In this document: one piece after another, positions 33,473 through 40,423 of the stretch | How positions within the stretch are numbered: the first letter of the stretch is position 1 | Layout of the letters: each line of letters starts with the position of its first letter | Assembly (NCBI GenBank): GCA_002304925.1 | Contig: DBPT01000022.1 | Coordinates: forward strand, 111,427 to 151,849 | Direction: 5' to 3' | DNA from: Prolixibacteraceae bacterium UBA1413 | Lineage (GTDB): Bacteria; Bacteroidota; Bacteroidia; Bacteroidales; Prolixibacteraceae | DNA length: 40,423 bases | The notes under the pieces: generated by a model | The model's database searches: none | What the model was told of the DNA's origin: nothing | The model's input: the letters and a program-made list of their open reading frames with translations, nothing else | Position numbers and translations under genes: made by a program

Positions 33473-34918
33473 ATGAATAAAATAGGAACACAATATTTCC
33501 GGATACTGTTCCTGTCCGTGGTCATCCTGCTGGCCGGCGGCAATTGCCGAGCCCAGCGCGAAGGGTATTCCGTCGTCGTCTATTTTGAAGGTCACCAGAT
33601 TACCGACTCCCTGTTTTTGCTGAAATACCGGGGCAGTCACGCCTACCGGATCAGCGGGCAGCTGATGAAAAACGGAAAGGGGCTTTTCCGGGGAGAAAAG
33701 CTGCTTACGCCGGGGATGTATGCCGTTGAGTTAAAGGAGAAGGGAAACATTGCCTTTCTGATCAGCGAGGGAGCCTCCCAGCATTTCACCCTGTCGGCCA
33801 ATCCTGCGAGACTCCCCTTGATGTTGCGGTTTGACCGGTCGCCCGAGAACCAGGCCTTTGCCGACTACCAGCGGTTTATGGAAAAGACCCGCAAGGATCA
33901 GGAAGCTTTGGAGAAACGGCTTCAGAATAGCAAGAACGACATGGATACTGCCAAGGTCCTCAATGCGGCTTACAAAAAGCTGGAGCAGGAGCGTGACAAT
34001 AAGGTTGCTGCCATCAACCGGCAATTTCCGGGATCCATGCTGGCGCTGTTTGTCAATGCCGTCCACGAGGGTGCCATTCCGGCACCCGATTTTCCCATGA
34101 CCCTGGCCAACCGGGATAATCTGATCAGGGATTATTACGCCAATTACACCAAGCGGCACTATTTTGACCTCGTCGACTTCTCCGATCCGCGGATTACGGC
34201 CACGCCCCTGCTGGAGCAGAAAATCGACTTTTATTTCAAGCATGCGGTCCACCCCCACCCCGATTCGGTGAGGGCATATGTAAGGCCCCTCCTCGGAAAG
34301 GCTGACATTCACGATGCCGTCCTAAGCCAGGCGGCCACATTCCTGTATGAGCTGTACCGGGGATCCCTCCTTCCGGAGCACCGCCAGGTATGTGTCGACA
34401 TTGCCGAGGAATTCATCCTCCCCCACCGGTCAAAATTTGACGACAATGCCTTTGTGGCCCGGGTGGAAGAGCGGACCCGTATGGCCCGGCTGAATCCCGT
34501 GGGGGGGAAGGCCACCGACCTGGTGCTTCAAACCCCGGAAGGGGAAAAGGTGCCCCTTTCCGCAGTAAAAGCGCCCTTCACCATCCTCTACTTCTTCAAC
34601 CCCGGATGCGATGCGTGCCAGCCCGTCACCGACCGGCTGATAAGAATTTACAAGGGCAACAAATCACGGGGCATGGAAGTGTATGCAGTCTATCTCAACC
34701 GGGACCGCAAGGTGTGGACCGACTACATCTCTTCCAAAGGGCTGGACTGGATCAATGTGTATGACCCTTCGGGGACCGAAATGGTGGAGGAGAAATACGA
34801 CATCTATGCCATGCCGATGATTTATGTGCTGGACAAGGATAAAAAGGTGGTCGCCCGAGATGTGTCGGTGGAGCGCCTCCCCTCCCTCCTTTTACAAAGG
34901 ACACCTCTCGGAAATTAG
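33473..34918 (+). CDS. DUF4369/DUF5106-like protein with thioredoxin (TlpA-type) domain
   Basis: A 481-residue exported protein with a signal peptide (YFRILFLSVVILLAGGNCRA; the Cys could be a lipobox Cys but the context is weak). Residues ~30-115 look like a DUF4369-type beta domain (SVVVYFEGHQITDSLFLLKY). The helical middle (~120-330: FADYQRFMEKTRKDQEALEK, FPGSMLALFVNAVHEGAIP) resembles DUF5106. The C-terminal ~140 residues are thioredoxin-like: FTILYFFNPGCDACQPV with active-site CDAC, and YAMPMIYVLDKDKKVV with the cis-Pro. It is a probable periplasmic thiol-disulphide protein; the partner is unknown. A solitary gene. Confidence 0.83.
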   Translation: MNKIGTQYFRILFLSVVILLAGGNCRAQREGYSVVVYFEGHQITDSLFLLKYRGSHAYRISGQLMKNGKGLFRGEKLLTPGMYAVELKEKGNIAFLISEGASQHFTLSANPARLPLMLRFDRSPENQAFADYQRFMEKTRKDQEALEKRLQNSKNDMDTAKVLNAAYKKLEQERDNKVAAINRQFPGSMLALFVNAVHEGAIPAPDFPMTLANRDNLIRDYYANYTKRHYFDLVDFSDPRITATPLLEQKIDFYFKHAVHPHPDSVRAYVRPLLGKADIHDAVLSQAATFLYELYRGSLLPEHRQVCVDIAEEFILPHRSKFDDNAFVARVEERTRMARLNPVGGKATDLVLQTPEGEKVPLSAVKAPFTILYFFNPGCDACQPVTDRLIRIYKGNKSRGMEVYAVYLNRDRKVWTDYISSKGLDWINVYDPSGTEMVEEKYDIYAMPMIYVLDKDKKVVARDVSVERLPSLLLQRTPLGN

Positions 34919-34993
34919 AAATATTCCGGAAATAAGTATGTTATTAATTATACTTTTTGCCCAGGCACGATAATGCACCAATCGACTTGAAAT

Positions 34994-35281
34994 TCAATGC
35001 GATAAGTCCAGGCTTAATTTAAGTGGTCCGCCAAGCCCTTCCCTGATTATTCGCATCAAAGTGCTACGACATATATCACTTGCATCGTTTTCAATGCTTG
35101 AAATGTAATGCTTTTTTGTGCCGACTATTTTAGCAAGTTTCTCCTGGGTCATTTGCTTTTGTTTACGGGCTTCCTGAATTAAAACTCCGGTTTTAAAAGC
35201 TTCAAACTCCTCTTCGTATTGCTCACGCATTGGTTCGCCCTTTTTGCCATATATTTTTGTCCAGGTGCTCTTCCCAGTCAA
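34994..35281 (-). CDS. HigA-type antitoxin (XRE helix-turn-helix)
   Basis: 95 residues in the usual HigA layout: an N-terminal arm (TWTKIYGKKGEP, then REQYEEEFEAFKTGVLIQEA) and an XRE-type helix-turn-helix (RKQKQMTQEKLAKIVGTKKH, YISSIENDASDI). The end LGGPLKLSLDL is the standard C-terminus. In complete modules a HigB/RelE toxin gene precedes it by about 20 nt. Here only the tail of such a gene remains at 35301-35354, so this is an orphan. It would still be able to bind DNA as a repressor. Confidence 0.85.
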   Translation of the reverse strand: MTGKSTWTKIYGKKGEPMREQYEEEFEAFKTGVLIQEARKQKQMTQEKLAKIVGTKKHYISSIENDASDICRSTLMRIIREGLGGPLKLSLDLSH

Positions 35282-35300
35282 CTATATTTTTTTTTCGTCG

Positions 35301-35354
35301 TTATTCAAGGCAACTTAGTTTTAACCGTTTGGCTCTCTCAATTTCATTCTTTAC
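35301..35354 (-). pseudogene. C-terminal remnant of a HigB/RelE toxin
   Basis: The minus frame reads VKNEIERAKRLKLSCLE and stops at 35301-35303, 19 nt before the HigA start. KNEIERAKRLK is the typical C-terminal helix of HigB-like toxins (as in TPKxEIExAKRL). Upstream a stop (CTA on the plus strand) and then the end of the DUF4857-like gene follow at once, so at least 80 residues of the toxin are gone. The match is short but in the right place, strand and order. Confidence 0.6.
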
Positions 35355-35363
35355 ACCCAGCCC

Positions 35364-36614
35364 CTAGTCGAAGAAGCGGTTGGGGAAGATGTTGACGGCC
35401 AGGAATCCGAAGATGCCGGAGACCACGATGATGGCCAGGTCGGCAAGATGACCCGTAAGGTTCTTGCGGAGAGTGTACCCTTTCCCTCTGCTGAGCAGCA
35501 GGAAGTGGAGTGCCGCCAGAGCCAGGCTGAGCCATATCCACCGTGCCACCGGGTTGACCTCGACACGGAATTTCAGGAAGTTGCTGTTCGGGCTTTCCAG
35601 CTTCAGGGTGCCCGGAAAGAGCCAGGTGAAAGCCTTTCCTTCAGGGAGTTCCATACGTATCTTCCAGGTCTCGCCATATTCGTCAATTTTGTTGAAATCC
35701 TTGTCGAGCGCCACGGCACGGACGAACCCATCGCCGTTAAATATCACGTTATAGTTGAAGAAATCGCCGTAGATCCTCATATCTTCGGAAGCAGGATTAA
35801 AGGATCCCACCGGAAGCTTAACCAGCATGTAGTCGTCCTGGGTAAGGATCCATGTTTCTCCGCCCTTGTCGATGAGGTAGGCATAATAGAGCCTGTCGCG
35901 GAAGTCGACGCATGCGATGTGTTCGAAGCGGAGCCCTTCGGGGAGTTCCACATTGCGGACATAGGGTTTTCCCCTCACCATCTTGACGTGAAAGAGCTGA
36001 TGGGCAGCATCAACCACCAGGTACCCCTCGTCGCACGATTTCCGGGTGGTGGGGATTCCGGCGATTTTCACCGCCGGAAACTGAAATCCTTTGTGGTAGA
36101 GGGCTGCCGAGAAGAGGCGGCTCTTTTCCTCGTCGACCTTGTTGGTTTTGGCGTCGGTAAATTCCATCCGCCAGGTGATGCGGAAGTAATCCTCAGGCAT
36201 TTCGAGGTTGGCCCTCCCCGATTCCGCCTCGAAGAGAGGATAGAGTCCGGGGTCGGGGGTATACCGGTCGGAGGGTTTGTAGCGGAAGGTGGACCGGGCG
36301 TTGTTGACTTCACGGGCGTCGATGGCGATTCCCCTGATGGTGTCCATCATAGTTCCCGAGAGCATCAGCTGGCGCATGTAAAGCATCGGCAGCTTCTCCT
36401 CATATTCTTCGCGGGTGTATTGGTTTCCGCGGGTATCTTCCCTGACCATGGTTTCCCCGGTGCGCTGAATCATAAAGAGGTCGTCGACGCAGCTGTACAT
36501 GATGAAGGGGGTTCTCACCGGTTTTCCGAAGATCATCCAGTAAAGCTGCGGGAGGGCGGTGGCGGCGGCCATCACGGCCACCAGCACCAGTATATATCTG
36601 CTTAAGCGAACCAT
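35364..36614 (-). CDS. DUF4857-like membrane-anchored protein of an ABC-transporter cluster
   Basis: 416 residues from MVRLSRYILVLVAVMAAATA. The start codon shares one base with the upstream permease stop (TGATG), so the two are translationally coupled. An N-terminal membrane helix precedes a large extracytoplasmic domain (YSCVDDLFMIQRTGETMVRE, KLPMLYMRQLMLSGTMMD, IAIDAREVNNA, LVVDAAHQLFHVKMVRGKPY). It ends with two C-terminal helices (WIWLSLALAALHFLLL and LADLAIIVVSGIFGFLAV). I believe this is DUF4857, which accompanies ABC exporters in Bacteroidota, but I rely on memory for the family name. The open frame extends to 36941; that part is a shadow of the permease gene. Confidence 0.7.
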   Translation of the reverse strand: MVRLSRYILVLVAVMAAATALPQLYWMIFGKPVRTPFIMYSCVDDLFMIQRTGETMVREDTRGNQYTREEYEEKLPMLYMRQLMLSGTMMDTIRGIAIDAREVNNARSTFRYKPSDRYTPDPGLYPLFEAESGRANLEMPEDYFRITWRMEFTDAKTNKVDEEKSRLFSAALYHKGFQFPAVKIAGIPTTRKSCDEGYLVVDAAHQLFHVKMVRGKPYVRNVELPEGLRFEHIACVDFRDRLYYAYLIDKGGETWILTQDDYMLVKLPVGSFNPASEDMRIYGDFFNYNVIFNGDGFVRAVALDKDFNKIDEYGETWKIRMELPEGKAFTWLFPGTLKLESPNSNFLKFRVEVNPVARWIWLSLALAALHFLLLSRGKGYTLRKNLTGHLADLAIIVVSGIFGFLAVNIFPNRFFD

Positions 36615-37285
36615 CACATTTCTCCTTTCCTGAAACGGTAACCCGAAAACAGAAGCGCAACACTCAGCAGGCAGGTGAGCAGGAAGAGGGCCAGGATGGC
36701 GGGGCCATACCCTCCGGGGACACTGCCGGTGAGGTAGAGGGGCACGAAGGCGGCGGCCACCAGTAAGTAGAGGATCCGCCTCAGCCATACCGGTTCCAGG
36801 ATGATCAGGGCGGCGAGGTAATAGGCGGCGAATCCCGCCAGGAACCAGGGGGTCACCGACACCACCGCCGAAAAGATGATCTCCGTAGGAAACCATACCC
36901 GGGAGAGACCGCACAGGAGAAGGAAGAGCAGCAGGAAGCATGCCAGGAGGCAGAGGGTGCCAAACTGCATCATCATCAGCAGGCTGCGGTTCTCCTCCAC
37001 CGGGAGGTGAAAGGTGAGCTTGATGCGTTTGTTGACGGTCTCGGGGAAATACTGGGCCACCGCCAGGACGAGACCTCCCGCCAGGGGGATGTACCTCAGG
37101 AGGCGGAACCAGGAATGGCCCTGGAAAAGGATGAAGTACCAGTAGTTGTTTGCCTCGTGGAAGGTGATGTCATGCCTCACCCTGATAAAAATATACGCCA
37201 CCGCCAGCACTGCCAGCAGCGTGTAGAGGAGCAGAAACCACCGCACCTTGACCCACTCCTTGAAAATCATCGATCGTATCAACAT
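36614..37285 (-). CDS. ABC-2-type transporter membrane protein
   Basis: A 223-residue hydrophobic protein starting MLIRSMIFKEWVKVRWFLLL, the cytoplasmic elbow typical of ABC-2 permeases. It has about six membrane segments (YTLLAVLAVAYIFI, YIPLAGGLVLAVAQYF, CLLACFLLLFLLLCGL, FLAGFAAYYLAALIIL, ILYLLVAAAFVPLYL, AILALFLLTCLLSVALL). TVNKRIKLTFHLPVEENRSL after the second helix is the usual contact region with the ATPase. It is downstream of the ATP-binding gene across a 176-nt gap filled by a dispersed repeat, and coupled to the DUF4857-like gene. The substrate is unknown. Confidence 0.8.
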   Translation of the reverse strand: MLIRSMIFKEWVKVRWFLLLYTLLAVLAVAYIFIRVRHDITFHEANNYWYFILFQGHSWFRLLRYIPLAGGLVLAVAQYFPETVNKRIKLTFHLPVEENRSLLMMMQFGTLCLLACFLLLFLLLCGLSRVWFPTEIIFSAVVSVTPWFLAGFAAYYLAALIILEPVWLRRILYLLVAAAFVPLYLTGSVPGGYGPAILALFLLTCLLSVALLFSGYRFRKGEM

Positions 37286-37336
37286 AAGTATAATTTATCG
37301 TGTAAAATTGTTCACTCTTCCTCTCCTCCGGCTTTA

Positions 37337-37452
37337 CCGGAGATTACTGAACTTCAGCCTTTTCAGGGCTCCAATTGTATCCACCACTAATCTTAACCTC
37401 AACCTCAACCTTCTTCGTTCACTGGAAATTACTGAACTTCAGCCTTTTCAGG
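37337..37452 (-). repeat. Dispersed intergenic repeat, copy B (with duplicated core)
   Basis: Read on the minus strand it has core CTGAAGTTCAGTAATTTCC, GAAGAAGG, TTGAGGTTGAGGTTAAG, AGTGGTGGATA and then core CTGAAGTTCAGTAATCTCC again. The two cores (plus-strand ACTGAACTTCAG at 37346-37357 and 37431-37442) are 85 bp apart. Copy A at 5853-5975 has the same order. It lies between the ATPase stop and the permease start. Confidence 0.8.
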
Positions 37453-37461
37453 TCCGAAATT

Positions 37462-38349
37462 TTAATATTTGCCGGTTAGTCCGATAAACGCATCCTCCAG
37501 TCCCATCTCCACCTGGCGGAATTCCCTGACGGCGATGCCCTTTTCATGCAAGTAGCCGCGCACGAACTCCTCCGACTGGTAAGTATAAAGCTCCACCTTA
37601 TCCTTCACCCTTTCCAGGTTGGTGACAAATCCGTCTTGGGGGATCTCCGCCTTTTCATCTTCGAGTTCGAAGCTGAACTGTTTGAATTCGCGCATGAACT
37701 CTTCCACCGGCCGCTGGGTGAGCACCCTGTTGTAGTCCATGATAAGCACGTCGTCGATGAGGCGCTCCATATCCTGGACGATGTGTGAGGTGGTGAAGAT
37801 CGTCTTGTGCCTGGCTTTGGCGTAGGCCCTGAGGTAGTCGATGAAGAGGCGCCGGTAACCCGGGTCGAGGCCCATGGAGAAGTCGTCGAGGATGAGCAGA
37901 TCGGGGTCCTGCGCCAGGATAAGCCCCAGGGCCACCTGCGACCGCTGTCCGCACGACATCGACGAGATCTTCTGGTGCGGCGTCACCTTCAGCTTCGACA
38001 TCAGCTCCCAGTACGGTTCACGGTCCCATTTCGGGTAGAATCCCGAATAGAACTTCTCGATCTGGTGGATATCCATGAAGGAATACTGGATATGCCCTTC
38101 GATGAGGAATCCAATGCGCGCCTTGTTGGCCGGCGACAGCCGCTGGGAGTCCTCGCCGTAGATGAGGCACCTTCCGCTGCGGGGCTGGAGGAAGCCGTTC
38201 AAAATGTTGATGGTGGTCGTCTTCCCCGACCCGTTCTTCCCCAATAGCCCCAGGATCGTCCCCTCGGGAACCTGAAAATTGAGGTTCTCATACACCAGTT
38301 TTTTCCCGTAGTAATGCGTCAGGTTAATGCATTCAATGGCATAGTCCAT
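37462..38349 (-). CDS. ABC transporter ATP-binding protein
   Basis: A 295-residue ATPase of an ABC-2-type exporter. Walker A is GKNGSGKTT (residues 37-45). The signature reads SMSCGQRSQV instead of LSGGQ. Walker B is LLILDDFSMGLDPG: the residue after the core Asp is Asp where most ABC ATPases have the catalytic Glu. The switch His is present (FTTSHIVQDME). The ~75-residue C-terminal extension (FELEDEKAEIPQDGFVTNLE to MGLEDAFIGLTGKY) is as in related ABC-2 ATPases. It is followed by the permease and the DUF4857-like gene and preceded by the beta-barrel protein on the same strand. The Asp substitution may be a subfamily trait. Confidence 0.9.
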   Translation of the reverse strand: MDYAIECINLTHYYGKKLVYENLNFQVPEGTILGLLGKNGSGKTTTINILNGFLQPRSGRCLIYGEDSQRLSPANKARIGFLIEGHIQYSFMDIHQIEKFYSGFYPKWDREPYWELMSKLKVTPHQKISSMSCGQRSQVALGLILAQDPDLLILDDFSMGLDPGYRRLFIDYLRAYAKARHKTIFTTSHIVQDMERLIDDVLIMDYNRVLTQRPVEEFMREFKQFSFELEDEKAEIPQDGFVTNLERVKDKVELYTYQSEEFVRGYLHEKGIAVREFRQVEMGLEDAFIGLTGKY

Positions 38350-38524
38350 ATACTTTCTCTTTTAATTCAGTTTGTCTTTATCGTCTGAACGTTTTCTCCT
38401 TCGGCTATCGCCGCTGACCTGACCGGCCGCCAATTTGCGATGCTGTTCTTTCTTCCTGCTTCCGCCATCCGGAGGCGTGTCAGTGAAACCATCCGCCGCA
38501 GTTTTCCAAAGGCTCCGTTTACCG

Positions 38525-38538
38525 CTTCTCCGGAGAAG
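38525..38538. other. 14-bp palindrome in the gap downstream of the beta-barrel gene
   Basis: CTTCTCCGGAGAAG is a perfect palindrome 10 nt after the stop of the upstream gene. There is no T-run, so it is not a classic terminator. The 198-nt gap 38350-38547 otherwise shows no gene. Confidence 0.5.
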
Positions 38539-38547
38539 GAGCCTCCG

Positions 38548-40194
38548 TTAAAAGTTGATCCCCGCATTGACATGGAAGAGGTTTCGTGCAGCGCTTCCGC
38601 GGAAGTCGGAACTGACCCTCTGGAATCCTCCTTCCACGAAAAACTGGAAGGAAATGCTCCCTACCCTGCATTCGCGTCCATAGTCAGCGGTGACCCCTGC
38701 CTCCCACCAGTCGGCTGTGGCCCAGTCAAAGTCATGTTGCAGGAACTCCATGTGCACCATCTGGCGCAGTTCCTTCTCCTCCACGATCTCCAGGTTTTTG
38801 GATGGAGCGGTATGGTATCCCCCCAACAGGGAAACCACCAGCTGGTTTTTTCGGGAGAGGAATCCTTTCTCGAGCGATGCTTCCAGGTTGAGCAGGCTTA
38901 TTTTCTGCCGGTTGAATTCCGGCACGAAATAATAGGTGCTCATTTCCGGGGCATACTCTCCAGCGAGGGTGGCTCCCCAGTTGATGTGGTGGTTGTCAAT
39001 GACCCTGAAAAAGGCGTACTGCGCGCCCCAGCGGGAAGCTTCGTGCCAGTAGAGGGTATATTTTGCCGCGGTAGCCCATTGCCAGGAGATCTCCTCCAGC
39101 TTCGGCTCCACGACAGGCTCTTCGCCGTAGATTTTCGACCTGCTGAACCATAGCTTCAGCCTGCGGATATCTTTTTCTTCCGGAAGGAAAAGGAAGAGCG
39201 TGGAGGCTTCCGTGGAATAGTTGTCAAGGAGAACCACCTGGAGCGGATAGGTACTTCCCCGTTTGATCCCCGTCGTCTGGCGGCTGACGCTCACGGAGGT
39301 GAGGTTGCTGAAGAGGCTTCCGCCGTAGTTGGCCTGCAGGCCGCCCCCGAAGAGTTCCGTTTGGGTATAGCGGTCGTCATCCTCCATGGTAGTGGAAAAA
39401 GCCCCGAGTCCGCGGAAGTAGAAAAGGTCAAACTTGTTTCCAGTCACCGAGGAGAACCCGATATCCTCCTTTCCCGTCACATAGCGGAAGTTGGCGCCTA
39501 CTTTCCAGCGGCTTGCCGACCAGATGAAAGCGGGGGAGATTTCGAAGTCGGTGATTGTATTTTCGGGACGGGGGTCCTTTCTTTTGGTGCCCACGCCGGC
39601 TTTGTATTTCACGTCGAAGCCGAATGCCAGGGCGGCAGTCAATGGCAGGGCGGCCTTTCCTTCCATGAGGAAGTATTCACGGCTGTAGTCACCCCCCACG
39701 GAATCGCCGACGGTATATGGATTTCCGGAGTAAGGTTCCATGATGCTGGCCCAGCGTGTACCCGGACTGTTCTCGTTGTAGTAGCTGAAGTTGCCATAGA
39801 AGCGCCAGGGGCCGACGGCGGACCATCCGTTGGTAAAAAAGCCGTAACGGGACGATTCCTCAGGTTCCTGGAATCGGCGGTAGTCTCCCGACGTGTGCCG
39901 GAAGCCCATCCATGCGGAGGCCACCCTATCGCGGCAGTCCAGGCACAGCAGAGAAGCGGCGTTCTGCGATTCCGACCACGGACAGTGCAGTGTCATGATC
40001 TTCCCTGTCGATACCGATGTACAGGCAAAGAGCGGGGTGTCGGTCCGCACCACGGAGTCGCCCTGCACAGTAACGACTTCCGCCGGCATCCTGTCACCCG
40101 GCGCGGAATGAGCGGGCTGCGCCTGAGCCTCAGAAAGAAAGCTTACAGCCCATAACATAAAAAATATACAGATCTTGTACTGCGTTCTAACCAT
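38548..40194 (-). CDS. Outer-membrane beta-barrel protein, DUF6850-like
   Basis: A 548-residue exported protein with a signal peptide (KICIFFMLWAVSFLSEAQA). The rest is rich in alternating aromatic strands typical of outer-membrane barrels: WRFYGNFSYYNENSPGTRWA, ALAFGFDVKYKAGVGTKR, WKVGANFRYVTGKEDIG, FLSRKNQLVVSLLGGYHTAP. The C-terminus ends NLFHVNAGINF, the terminal-aromatic barrel signal. A conserved-looking N-terminal segment (LHCPWSESQNAASLLCLDCR) holds three cysteines. It resembles the DUF6850 barrel family found near ABC exporters in Bacteroidota; the family name is from memory. It is upstream of the ATPase on the same strand, so it may be the outer-membrane part of the same system. Confidence 0.7.
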   Translation of the reverse strand: MVRTQYKICIFFMLWAVSFLSEAQAQPAHSAPGDRMPAEVVTVQGDSVVRTDTPLFACTSVSTGKIMTLHCPWSESQNAASLLCLDCRDRVASAWMGFRHTSGDYRRFQEPEESSRYGFFTNGWSAVGPWRFYGNFSYYNENSPGTRWASIMEPYSGNPYTVGDSVGGDYSREYFLMEGKAALPLTAALAFGFDVKYKAGVGTKRKDPRPENTITDFEISPAFIWSASRWKVGANFRYVTGKEDIGFSSVTGNKFDLFYFRGLGAFSTTMEDDDRYTQTELFGGGLQANYGGSLFSNLTSVSVSRQTTGIKRGSTYPLQVVLLDNYSTEASTLFLFLPEEKDIRRLKLWFSRSKIYGEEPVVEPKLEEISWQWATAAKYTLYWHEASRWGAQYAFFRVIDNHHINWGATLAGEYAPEMSTYYFVPEFNRQKISLLNLEASLEKGFLSRKNQLVVSLLGGYHTAPSKNLEIVEEKELRQMVHMEFLQHDFDWATADWWEAGVTADYGRECRVGSISFQFFVEGGFQRVSSDFRGSAARNLFHVNAGINF

Positions 40195-40205
40195 TCCCTA
40201 GTTTA

Positions 40206-40423
40206 TTATTCATATTTCTTTCGAACCTCCAGGGGTGATTGAACTCTTCCATTTGCAGAATCCTCTAATCCTTGAAGTATCGTCATGCGTTCCTTTTGGG
40301 GAATCGTATCAATCCAATCACGTTTTGGAAGATCCGACTGTTCCTTCATCTTTTTTAACTGACGCAATGTCGATTTATCCTCCAGACCGGCAATCCATTG
40401 AATGATTCCGACTTTTTCAGCAT
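40206..40423 (-). CDS. Small antitoxin-like protein (5' end outside window)
   Basis: The last 71 codons of a minus-strand gene: AEKVGIIQWIAGLEDKSTLR, QLKKMKEQSD, DWIDTIPQKERMTILQGLED and GRVQSPLEVRKKYE, then stop. This is the pattern of small antitoxins from type II modules in Bacteroidota (IIxWIxxLEDxxxLxxLKxxK ... GLxDxxxGRVxSxxEVxKxYE), which normally precede a RelE/ParE toxin gene. Here the next gene, 11 nt downstream, is the beta-barrel protein, so the toxin is missing. The start lies beyond the window edge. Confidence 0.7.
   Translation of the reverse strand, partial: AEKVGIIQWIAGLEDKSTLRQLKKMKEQSDLPKRDWIDTIPQKERMTILQGLEDSANGRVQSPLEVRKKYE

Noticed and set aside
35448..36605. 385-codon plus-strand open frame opposite the DUF4857-like gene
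   Set aside because: The minus-strand gene has coupled translation, membrane helices and sensible composition; the plus frame has none.
36615..36941. N-terminal extension of the DUF4857-like frame
   Set aside because: Arg/Pro/His-rich shadow of the permease gene; the true start overlaps the permease stop.

Overview
The window looks like a chromosomal segment of a Bacteroidota (Bacteroidales-type) bacterium of roughly 50% GC. The evidence is a SusC/SusD pair, two proteins with C-terminal type IX secretion (T9SS)-like sorting domains, many promoters of the Bacteroidota form TAnnTTTG (one with TTTG exactly 19 nt upstream), and tRNA genes without an encoded CCA. I cannot name the genus from sequence alone.

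Layout. 1-2100: the end of a tRNA with its terminator, a C-terminal scrap of an aldo/keto reductase, a PfkB sugar kinase, and an LCCL-domain gene broken by an amber codon. 2280-2600: two nearly identical tRNA-Gln genes (CTG and TTG) on the minus strand with a terminator and a candidate promoter. 2785-5851: a DUF47 regulator with a Pit phosphate transporter, then serA. 6000-9910, all minus strand: a bacterial PH protein, an HD-domain protein, a stand-alone E2 acyltransferase domain, a secreted acetyl-xylan-esterase-like hydrolase with an STN-like N-terminus, and a cold-shock protein. 10279-15671, plus strand: GH67 alpha-glucuronidase (aguA), an ATPase behind an inverted-repeat operator, an MNT/HEPN toxin-antitoxin pair whose toxin is frameshifted, and queG with a ~90-codon in-frame insertion.

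15873-33332 is a polysaccharide utilisation locus (PUL). Read leftwards from 32248 the order is sugar-porter MFS, DUF5107-TPR protein, SusC, SusD, a VCBS/FG-GAP T9SS protein, a GH clan-D T9SS glycosidase and a GH36 alpha-galactosidase. An AraC regulator is divergent at the head. A perfect 13-bp hairpin with a T-run lies between the VCBS gene and the first glycosidase, so the enzymes may be expressed at a lower level than the import genes. The inferred substrate is an alpha-galactose-bearing glycan: surface proteins bind and cut it, SusCD imports it, GH36 trims it and the MFS carries the sugar inward.

33473-40423: a DUF4369/DUF5106-like thioredoxin-fold protein, a HigA antitoxin with only the tail of its HigB toxin, an ABC exporter-type cluster (beta-barrel protein, ATPase, permease, DUF4857-like protein) and an orphan antitoxin at the window edge.

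Two themes run across the window. The first is decay of accessory genes: four broken or incomplete toxin-antitoxin modules, the amber-interrupted LCCL gene and the reductase scrap. The second is repetitive DNA: an 85-bp-period intergenic element at 5853-5975 and, inverted, at 37337-37452, related GAGGTT/AAGGTT tracts after other genes, and in-frame insertions in queG and the DUF5107 gene. I found no clear new defence system. The most unusual signals are the queG insertion, the dispersed 85-bp element and the HEPN frameshift.
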